Source: Methanocorpusculum sp.
GTDB lineage: Archaea; Halobacteriota; Methanomicrobia; Methanomicrobiales; Methanocorpusculaceae
DNA length: 37,000 bases
Direction of reading: 5' to 3'
NCBI GenBank assembly: GCA_029987245.1
Contig: DALTWG010000009.1
Location: 1 to 37,000, forward strand
The notes beneath the pieces are model-generated. The model did no database searches, was not told where the DNA came from, and saw only the letters and a program-made list of their open reading frames with translations. Both the position numbers and the translations under genes were made by a program. Below, piece by piece: positions 7,806 to 13,924 of the stretch (its first letter is position 1; the number at the start of each line of letters is the position of its first letter).

Positions 7806-10088
7806 ATGGAAGCACCCAATATCTTATGGCTGAAAGAGATTCGCAACACTGATATCCCGTCTGTCGGCGGAAAAGGAGCCTCTCTTGGCGAAATGACACA
7901 CGTAGGACTGCCCGTTCCAAACGCATTTGTCGTTACCGCACAGGCATTCCGCAGATTCCTGGAGTTAACCAAACTGGATAAAACCATGTTTCCCATGCTT
8001 GAGAAACTTGACGTTGACGACAACGACGAACTCAACGCGGTTTCTGAAAAGGCACGTGTAATGGTTTCCACGGCAAAAATGCCGGCCGCAATCAAAAAAG
8101 AAATTCTTGACGCATACAAGAAAATGGGCACCGGCACCGTTGTTGCCGTCCGCTCCTCTGCAACCGCAGAAGACTTACCCGACGCCTCCTTTGCAGGACA
8201 ACAGGACACCTACTTAAACATCCTCGGCGAAAAAGACGTCATCGACGCCGTCCAGCGCTGCTGGGCATCGCTATACACCGCCCGCGCAGTTTACTACCGC
8301 GCGAAAAACGGCTTTGAAGACAGCCAGGTAAACATCGCGGTTGTCGTCCAGCAGCTGGTCTTTTCCCAGCGCGCAGGCGTCATGTTCTCGCGCCACCCGG
8401 TTTCCGGCGCGGAAACCGTTATTATCGAAGGCTCCTTCGGTTTAGGCGAGGCCATTGTTTCCGGCACCGTTTCCCCGGACAACTATGTCTATGACAGAAA
8501 GACCGGCAAGATTGTCAGCAAAAACATTGCCATTAAATCCTATGAAATCATCCCGGACGGCAAAAAAGGAACCAAGACCGTTGCAATCACCGGCAAACGC
8601 CAGACCGAGCAGGCATTGACCGACAAGGAAATCAAAGGTCTCGCCGAACTCGCCATGAAATCCGAAGCGCACTACAAACATGCGCAGGACATGGAATGGG
8701 GCATTGTTGACGGCAAGATTTACATCCTGCAGTCCCGCCCGATTACCACCATCAAAAAAGGTGCTGCACCGGCAGCTGCCGCCTCCGGCGCCGACGCAGG
8801 CGAGGCAAAACAGATTCTGCAGGGTTACGGTGCATCTCCGGGTATTGCCACCGGCAAAGTCATTATTGTAAACGACCCGACAGACACCGCAAAGGTCCAG
8901 GAAGGCGATATCATGGTTGCTTCAATGACCAACCCCGACATGGTTCCGGCAATGAAAAAAGTCGCCGGCATTATCACTGATGAAGGCGGCATGACCTGCC
9001 ATGCGGCAATTGTCTCGCGTGAGCTTGGCACCCCCTCTGTGGTCGGCACGAAGCAGGCAACGTCGCTCTTAAAAGACGGGCAGATTGTCACCATCGACGG
9101 CGAGAAAGGTCTTGTCTATGACGGCGCCCTTGCAAAGAAGGCGGAAGCCGCGCCGGCAGCAGGCGCTGCAGGCGTTGTTGTCGCCGCACCCCGGATTATT
9201 ACCGCAACCTCTGTCAAAGTCAATGTTTCCATGCCGGAGGCGGCAGCGCGCGCTGCAGCCACCGGGGCAGACGGCGTCGGTCTGTTACGAATCGAGCACT
9301 TAATCATCGGCTTGAACAAGACTCCGTCCTGGTATATTAAAAACAACAAGCAGGAAGAGTTCATTGAAGAGTTAATGAAAGGAATCAGAACCGTTCTTGA
9401 CGCATTCCGCGGCAAGCCGGTATGGGTCAGAACTATCGACTCCCCGACCGACGAATTCCTGAATATGGAAGGCGGCGAGGACGAGCCCCATGAGCACAAC
9501 CCGATGCTGGGATTCCGCGGTCTGCGCCGCGATCTGCGCCAGCGCGAACAGTTCCGCATGCAGGCGGAGGCATTCAAGCGCCTCTGGGAAGCGGGCTATG
9601 ACAACTTAGGCGTCATGTTCCCGCTGGTTCAGCACCCGCGCGAGTTCCTTGAAGCAAAAGAGCAGTTCAGAGCATGGGGCCTTCCGGTTGATGAAATGGA
9701 CCTCGGCATCATGGTCGAAATTCCGGCATCCGCAGTCATTATCGACGAATTCATCAAAGCCGGCATCAAGTTCTGTTCCTTTGGAACCAACGACTTAATC
9801 CAGTACACGCTTGCAATCGATCGCAACAACGGTATGATAGGCGACATGTACGAACCCGAACACCCGGCGGTAAAGCGCCTGATTGCAAACTGCATCAAGC
9901 AGTGCCGCGAGGCAGGTGTTGAGTGTTCCATCTGCGGACAGGCAGGGTCTGATCCGAAGTTTGTCAAGTGGCTCATTCAGCAGGGTATTACCAGTGTTTC
10001 CTCCAACATAGATGCAATCCCGAAGATCCGGGAGACGGTTGCAAAGACCGAGCAGCAGATGATTCTGAGCTTAGCCCTCAGACAATAA
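7806..10088 (+). CDS. ppsA: Phosphoenolpyruvate synthase (pyruvate, water dikinase)
   Basis: A 760-residue cytosolic enzyme converting pyruvate + ATP + water to PEP + AMP + phosphate. It is the entry into gluconeogenesis for an autotroph that fixes carbon to pyruvate. Three family parts are present: the ATP-grasp-like N-terminal domain (LKEIRNTDIPSVGGKGASL, later VRSSATAEDLPDASFAGQQ), the swivelling phosphohistidine domain (GGMTCHAAIVSRELGTPSV, H399), and the C-terminal PEP/pyruvate barrel (FGTNDLIQYTLAIDRN, catalytic-Cys region CSICGQAGSD). Length is usual for archaeal PpsA. The ATG at 7806 has a TATA-like stretch about 30-37 bases upstream. It ends 9 bases before mfnA, so the two are probably co-transcribed despite a T6 stretch between them. 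Confidence 0.97.
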   Translation: MEAPNILWLKEIRNTDIPSVGGKGASLGEMTHVGLPVPNAFVVTAQAFRRFLELTKLDKTMFPMLEKLDVDDNDELNAVSEKARVMVSTAKMPAAIKKEILDAYKKMGTGTVVAVRSSATAEDLPDASFAGQQDTYLNILGEKDVIDAVQRCWASLYTARAVYYRAKNGFEDSQVNIAVVVQQLVFSQRAGVMFSRHPVSGAETVIIEGSFGLGEAIVSGTVSPDNYVYDRKTGKIVSKNIAIKSYEIIPDGKKGTKTVAITGKRQTEQALTDKEIKGLAELAMKSEAHYKHAQDMEWGIVDGKIYILQSRPITTIKKGAAPAAAASGADAGEAKQILQGYGASPGIATGKVIIVNDPTDTAKVQEGDIMVASMTNPDMVPAMKKVAGIITDEGGMTCHAAIVSRELGTPSVVGTKQATSLLKDGQIVTIDGEKGLVYDGALAKKAEAAPAAGAAGVVVAAPRIITATSVKVNVSMPEAAARAAATGADGVGLLRIEHLIIGLNKTPSWYIKNNKQEEFIEELMKGIRTVLDAFRGKPVWVRTIDSPTDEFLNMEGGEDEPHEHNPMLGFRGLRRDLRQREQFRMQAEAFKRLWEAGYDNLGVMFPLVQHPREFLEAKEQFRAWGLPVDEMDLGIMVEIPASAVIIDEFIKAGIKFCSFGTNDLIQYTLAIDRNNGMIGDMYEPEHPAVKRLIANCIKQCREAGVECSICGQAGSDPKFVKWLIQQGITSVSSNIDAIPKIRETVAKTEQQMILSLALRQ

Positions 10089-10097
10089 TACTTTTTT

Positions 10098-11195
10098 ATG
10101 GATACTAAAGGCAAAAGCAGGGAAGAGGTATTGGGCGCTCTTTCCGCATTCAGGGCACGCGATGTGGCGCATGACCATATTTTAAGTTCGATGAGCACTA
10201 TCCCGCATCCAATAGCACTCGCCGCGCATGAGATGTTTTTCCCTACCAATCTCGGCGACCCGGGGCTTTACCCCGGGACGGCGGAGATTGAGGATTTGCT
10301 TATTCACTCTCTCGGGGAGCTGATGCATAATGCGTCGGCCGGCGGGTATGCGACTTCAGGCGGGACCGAGTCGAATCTGCAGGCAATCAGGATTGCCAAG
10401 AAACTGCATCCGTGCAAAAAGCCGAATATCGTTGTGCCTGCTTCCGCACACTTTTCGTTTGACAAGACCTGTGATATGCTGGGTCTTGAGATGCGCACGG
10501 CGCCGTATGTTGAGGGCGGATATGTAGTAGACTGCGATAAAATGGCGGAGCTGGCGGATAAAAACACGATTGCCGTTGTCGCGGTTGCGGGGACCACCGA
10601 ATACGGGCTTGTTGATGATGTGCCCCGCATTGCAAAAATCGCGGTGGAGCATGACATTTTCTGTCATGTTGACGCGGCTTTCGGGGGGCTTGTGATTCCG
10701 TTCCTGCCTCATCCGCCGCAGTTTGATTTCGCGGTGCCGGGTGTTTCTTCGATTTCCACCGACCCGCATAAAATGGGTATGTCTTCGATTCCGTGCGGCT
10801 GTCTGCTGCTTCGCGAGCCGGAGATGTTTTGTCATTTGAGCGTGGACACGCCGTATCTTACGGTGAAAAAGGAGTGCACGCTTGCGGGAACAAGGCCTGG
10901 TGCGGATGTTGCAGGGGCGTATGCGGTTTTAACGTATCTCGGCCGCGAAGGGCTGCAGGCGGTGGTCGACGGCTGTATGGAAAATACGCGCCGGCTTGTT
11001 GCGGGGCTTGAGGCGTTCGGGTACCGGCGCGTGATTACGCCGTTTATGAATGTGGCGACGTTTGAAGAGGGGCCGGTGCCTGAGGGCTGGAAGGTTTCGC
11101 ACACGCGCGCGGGGCATTTGCGTTTTGTGCTGATGCCGCATGTGACACGGGATGTTGTCGAGAACTATCTTGAAGAGGCGGCGCGTCTTGTCTGA
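10098..11195 (+). CDS. mfnA: L-tyrosine/L-aspartate decarboxylase MfnA
   Basis: A 365-residue PLP-dependent group II decarboxylase. MfnA makes tyramine for methanofuran, the C1 carrier of the first step of methanogenesis, and in some archaea makes beta-alanine from aspartate for coenzyme A. Evidence is the substrate/PLP region TSGGTESNLQAIRIAKKLHP, the VDAAFGG segment, and the PLP lysine in STDPHKMGMS (K225). Length fits archaeal MfnA (~360-400). It lies 9 bases downstream of ppsA. Its last bases overlap the following small gene, suggesting translational coupling. Tyrosine versus aspartate preference cannot be decided from sequence alone. Confidence 0.93.
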   Translation: MDTKGKSREEVLGALSAFRARDVAHDHILSSMSTIPHPIALAAHEMFFPTNLGDPGLYPGTAEIEDLLIHSLGELMHNASAGGYATSGGTESNLQAIRIAKKLHPCKKPNIVVPASAHFSFDKTCDMLGLEMRTAPYVEGGYVVDCDKMAELADKNTIAVVAVAGTTEYGLVDDVPRIAKIAVEHDIFCHVDAAFGGLVIPFLPHPPQFDFAVPGVSSISTDPHKMGMSSIPCGCLLLREPEMFCHLSVDTPYLTVKKECTLAGTRPGADVAGAYAVLTYLGREGLQAVVDGCMENTRRLVAGLEAFGYRRVITPFMNVATFEEGPVPEGWKVSHTRAGHLRFVLMPHVTRDVVENYLEEAARLV

Positions 11196-11535
11196 GCTGG
11201 CGCTTGTTACCTGCGACTGCCCGGCGAATACGGGCAAGCTTGCTCTTGCCGCGGGGAAAAACTTCGTGATGAAAAATCCGGGTGCGGTTGAGGAGCGGAT
11301 GACGTTTCGTGATATGAAGAATATGCAGTATCTCGATGAACCGCAGATTGTGGTACTGCAGGGCTGTGAGAAAAACTGTCCGCTCCTGCGTCTGGAAAAG
11401 GAGGGTTTTGGCGCGCCTGCTGCGTGTGTGTTTTTGGGGGAGCTTGGGTATGTGCGCGAGGGGACGGCTGAGCCGTCGTATGCGGATATTGAAAAGGTGA
11501 CTGAGGCGGTGAAGAGGGTGGTCAGGGGGGTGTGA
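11188..11535 (+). CDS. Small cysteine-rich protein, DGC-like putative zinc-binding
   Basis: About 115 residues. I choose the TTG at 11188 because it overlaps the mfnA stop by only 8 bases and has GAGG (11175-11178) nine bases upstream. An ATG at 11152 would add 12 unlikely residues. Visible features are TCDCPANTGKLAL at the N-terminus and VVLQGCEKNCPLLRLEKEG in the middle, so two cysteine pairs. This resembles the DGC family of putative zinc-binding proteins (Cys-x(n)-Gly near the start, then an x-GC-x-x-x-C segment followed by LE..G). The function of that family is not established. Tight coupling to mfnA hints at a role around methanofuran or PLP metabolism, but that is inference from position only. 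Confidence 0.65.
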   Translation: MSELALVTCDCPANTGKLALAAGKNFVMKNPGAVEERMTFRDMKNMQYLDEPQIVVLQGCEKNCPLLRLEKEGFGAPAACVFLGELGYVREGTAEPSYADIEKVTEAVKRVVRGV

Positions 11536-11538
11536 TTT

Positions 11539-11601
11539 TTGTAACAATTCATCTCGCGTGAATCGTTGCAAAAAAAAGAAAGCCCAAACCCTTACAGGTT
11601 T
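11539..11601. terminator. Bidirectional terminator between convergent genes
   Basis: TTGTAACAATTCA (11539-11551) pairs with TGAATCGTTGCAA (11559-11571) with two G-U pairs and a 7-base loop. T5 precedes the hairpin and A8 overlaps and follows it, so both strands have a T-run. A further AAACC/GGTTT hairpin (11586-11601) overlaps the end of the flavoprotein gene, and on the minus strand it is followed by the T-run. Confidence 0.6.
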
Positions 11602-12782
11602 AGCCCCTTATGCTTTTCCTCAATCAAATCAGCCAGCTTATGCAGCTCGGCAATCGTGCTCTCATCCGGCAGCCCCTTGATATACACTGGCGGCAGAAAC
11701 TCCGCCCCCACCGGCGCAAGCATATCCCCGAGATAATTCACCGCATTCGTGCCCCAGCCGTATGATCCGATAACACCCAGGAACCGCGTCTTCGGCCGCA
11801 GAGCCCGGACAAGATACGCCGCATTAACCGCAACCGGATGCGGACCGAAAAGAACCGTAGGCGTTGCAAGAATAACCGTCGCCGCCTCGACAATCGCGCT
11901 GCCCAGGACACCTGAATCCGTCTCCAAAAGATTGTACTGGTGCACCGGAATACCCCGTTGAACCAGGTCATCGACCAGGAACCCCGCCATCTGCTTCGTG
12001 CTTCCATGCATCGAAACATAAGCAACAACCACCTCGTTTTTCGGCGTATCAGAAGACCACTCTCTGTACAGGTCAACGATTTTTGCCGGCATCTTCAGTA
12101 CCGGACCGTGCGACGGACCGATAATTTTTGGTGCAATCTCGTCAATCTTTTTCAGATAGCCCTGCACCGAAGCGCGAAACGGCATCATAATCGCCGAATA
12201 ATAGCGCTTGGCCGCCTCCAGATACTCCGGCGAATCATCATTCTGGAACAGCGTTTCGGAAGCATAATGCGTTCCCAGGAAGTCCGAGGTGAACAGCACC
12301 TTGTCCTCAACGATTTCGCAAAACATCGTATCCGGCCAGTGAACCCAGGGTGCGAAATAGAATTTCAGCGTCTTGTCGCCAAGCGACAGAGTTTCTCCGT
12401 CGCCGACAACGATAAACCGCTCTTCCAGGTCTTCGAGATTGTGCATCTCAAGCAGGAGCTCTTTGCATTTCTCATTGGTGACGACTTTTGCCATCGGATA
12501 GACATCCAGCATCAAAGGAAGCATGCCGGAGTGGTCCTGTTCTGCATGAAGGCATACAATATAGTCCAGCGAGTTCTGGTCGAGGCGCATCAGGTTGGTG
12601 ATGAACTCTGCCTCCTCGTTTGGCTCGCCCGTGTCGACAAGCGCGGATTTCTCCGAGCCTTTAATGACATAGGCGTTGTAGCTGCTTCCGCGCGGCGTGG
12701 GCATTATCGCGTCAAAATAGCGCAGGTCCCAGTTGATGGAGCCGACGGCAAAGACGTTTGGTACAATTTCCCGTGCTGCCAT
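11592..12782 (-). CDS. fprA: Flavodiiron protein (FprA-type, probable F420H2 oxidase)
   Basis: 396 residues from ATG 12782 (MAAREIVPNVFAVG). In-frame extension upstream would run through the rubredoxin gene. The N-terminal metallo-beta-lactamase-like domain has the diiron set H79-x-E81-x-D83-H84 (HAEQDHSGM) and downstream ligands in WVHWPDTM, SDFLGTHY and GPSHGPVL. The C-terminal flavodoxin domain begins at about 255 (VAYVSMHGSTKQM, FMN-binding). In methanogens such proteins reduce O2 to water, often with F420H2, and some act on NO. It starts 1 base after the rubredoxin stop codon, so the two form an operon. This points to oxygen detoxification in a strict anaerobe. Confidence 0.94.
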   Translation of the reverse strand: MAAREIVPNVFAVGSINWDLRYFDAIMPTPRGSSYNAYVIKGSEKSALVDTGEPNEEAEFITNLMRLDQNSLDYIVCLHAEQDHSGMLPLMLDVYPMAKVVTNEKCKELLLEMHNLEDLEERFIVVGDGETLSLGDKTLKFYFAPWVHWPDTMFCEIVEDKVLFTSDFLGTHYASETLFQNDDSPEYLEAAKRYYSAIMMPFRASVQGYLKKIDEIAPKIIGPSHGPVLKMPAKIVDLYREWSSDTPKNEVVVAYVSMHGSTKQMAGFLVDDLVQRGIPVHQYNLLETDSGVLGSAIVEAATVILATPTVLFGPHPVAVNAAYLVRALRPKTRFLGVIGSYGWGTNAVNYLGDMLAPVGAEFLPPVYIKGLPDESTIAELHKLADLIEEKHKGLNL

Positions 12783-12783
12783 G

Positions 12784-12945
12784 TTATGCCTGTTTAAACT
12801 GGCTCTTTGGTGCGCCGCAGGTGGGGCAGACCCAGGTGTCCGGAAGGTTTTCAAATGCGGTGCCGGCAGGGATGGTGAATCCTGCACCTTTTTCCGTGTC
12901 GTAGGTGTATCCGCAGACTGCACAAATGTATTTGGTCATGTTCAT
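12784..12945 (-). CDS. Rubredoxin
   Basis: A 53-residue iron protein, cytosolic one-electron carrier. The translation begins MNMTKYICAVCGYTYD and ends with WVCPTCGAPKSQFKQA. It has the two CxxCG knuckles (CAVCG, CPTCG) that hold one Fe, plus the conserved aromatic, proline and DTWVCP residues. The start at 12945 has AGGA upstream; the ATG at 12939 is an alternative that loses two residues. It is followed immediately by the flavodiiron gene, for which rubredoxin is a classic electron donor. A small GC-rich inverted repeat (CCCCG/CGGGG, 12957-12972) lies just upstream, between a possible TATA stretch and the start codon. Confidence 0.96.
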   Translation of the reverse strand: MNMTKYICAVCGYTYDTEKGAGFTIPAGTAFENLPDTWVCPTCGAPKSQFKQA

Positions 12946-12956
12946 GTGTTCCTGTT

Positions 12957-12972
12957 CCCCGGTGTTTCGGGG
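12957..12972. promoter_or_regulatory. Short inverted repeat upstream of rubredoxin (possible operator)
   Basis: CCCCG (12957-12961) and CGGGG (12968-12972) are separated by 6 bases and end 11 bases before the rubredoxin ATG. An ATATTTAG stretch (minus strand, near 12978-12986) could be the TATA box. Position would suit a repressor site or a leader hairpin, but the repeat is short. Confidence 0.3.
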
Positions 12973-13057
12973 ATACTGCTAAATATGTTGGTTATGCTGG
13001 GTATTAATGTATTTGGATGAGGCAGTGGTTTTTCTTGCGTTAGGGTGCACGGGTGAC

Positions 13058-13091
13058 TGAAGATTTTGCGGCGTACGGCGCAAAATCTTCA
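13058..13091. repeat. Perfect 13-bp inverted repeat, 8-base spacer
   Basis: TGAAGATTTTGCG (13058-13070) and CGCAAAATCTTCA (13079-13091) are perfect reverse complements. The spacer GCGTACGG itself contains the palindrome CGTACG. It sits in the 234-base gap between the rubredoxin start and the end of the HicA-like gene. It could be a terminator of the toxin-antitoxin unit, with T5 nearby on the + side, a protein-binding site, or a small mobile-repeat remnant. Nothing else in this gap is recognisable. Confidence 0.8.
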
Positions 13092-13179
13092 AGGGGTTTT
13101 TCCACAGAGGGCGGGTACTTGTTATGTGCTGCTTCCGGAAGGAAAATACCGGGGAGAATAAGATAAATACGGGCGGATT

Positions 13180-13473
13180 TTACTGATATCCCTGTTTATG
13201 CAAAAGAGCGCGGTACTGTTCAAGAGTAAACGTGCATTCACAATACTGCACCAGCTGCTCCATCTTTTCAAACTTCAGCTGTTTTTTCATTTTAGACAGA
13301 TTGGATGCAGATATTTCACCTGTTGAATGACTGATTTTTGTTTTGATGAATGGACTTTTCCGTCCGTTTTCATCCACATAGAAAAATACGATATGGTCTC
13401 TTCTCCGGTCCTGAACAAATCCTTTTTTCAATGCGGCATGTTCAAAATCACGTCCTTTTAATGATACAGACAT
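13180..13473 (-). CDS. HicA-like small protein (putative toxin)
   Basis: 97 residues. The layout recalls HicA/YcfA double-stranded-RNA-binding-like toxins: a short N-terminal helix, LKKGFVQDRRRDHIVFFYVD with a histidine after a basic patch (the place of the catalytic G-S/D-H in HicA), a TKISHS strand, then a helical C-terminus. Such proteins would cleave mRNA. It is longer than a standard HicA (~60-80) and the GSH signature is replaced by RDH, so the call is moderate. Its ATG overlaps the stop of the upstream gene (TAATG), a strong sign of co-translation as a toxin-antitoxin pair. It could also be an unrelated archaeal pair. Confidence 0.55.
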   Translation of the reverse strand: MSVSLKGRDFEHAALKKGFVQDRRRDHIVFFYVDENGRKSPFIKTKISHSTGEISASNLSKMKKQLKFEKMEQLVQYCECTFTLEQYRALLHKQGYQ

Positions 13474-13850
13474 TATGCTGCCTCGCCGTATTTTTCGACA
13501 ACGGTTTTATATGCCGCCGCTATATCAAGATGCTTTTCCAGTTCCGCTCTGACTGCAGGAGAATCCAAAGTCATCTCCTCCTCCTTGTACTTACTGAAAA
13601 AGATAACCAGACTCTCCAAATCATCTGCCAGATCTTCCAGTGCCTCCCCATACGTTTCGCCATACCCGTGAAGAGGAAGAAAGCCGTGTTCCAGACAGAA
13701 AAGATTGTCCTCTGCGATATAGTGCGAGGCAAAGGTGAGCGCACTTTTAAGTTTATACTCACCGATTGTATTCAGAGTTATCGAGGTTATGGAATGAAAC
13801 GGATTTTTCGCCGTATACGGCACCGTACTTTCATTCAGGTAATCGGACAT
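13473..13850 (-). CDS. HicB-like partner protein (putative antitoxin)
   Basis: 125 residues from ATG 13850. A TTG eight codons upstream (13874) is a weaker alternative. The central part, HYIAEDNLFCLEHGFLPLHG then YGETYGEALEDLADDL, matches the pattern of HicB antitoxins: a beta strand with a charged turn, then G-x-T-x-x-E-A-L and an acidic helix. The C-terminus is an alpha-rich tail without a clear DNA-binding helix-turn-helix, so autoregulation is not evident. It overlaps the HicA-like gene by one base. It begins 74 bases after the polB stop on the same strand, and an AT-rich stretch there could hold its own promoter. Confidence 0.5.
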   Translation of the reverse strand: MSDYLNESTVPYTAKNPFHSITSITLNTIGEYKLKSALTFASHYIAEDNLFCLEHGFLPLHGYGETYGEALEDLADDLESLVIFFSKYKEEEMTLDSPAVRAELEKHLDIAAAYKTVVEKYGEAA

Positions 13851-13924
13851 AACAATACAATATTGGCGCGGCAAGGGCTAATAGATTTTGGTAGCGCACC
13901 GCAAAAAAAGGTCGGGTTTCCCCT

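Noticed and set aside
10085..10097. T6 stretch between ppsA and mfnA as a terminator
   Set aside because: The gap is only 9 bases and mfnA has no room for its own promoter outside ppsA; read-through is more likely.
11940..12797. 285-residue open frame opposite the flavodiiron gene
   Set aside because: It is antisense to an intact diiron/flavodoxin gene and has no recognisable domain.
12783..12923. N-terminal extension of the flavodiiron protein to 12923
   Set aside because: The region encodes a clear rubredoxin in another frame, and the flavodiiron motif numbering fits a start at 12782.
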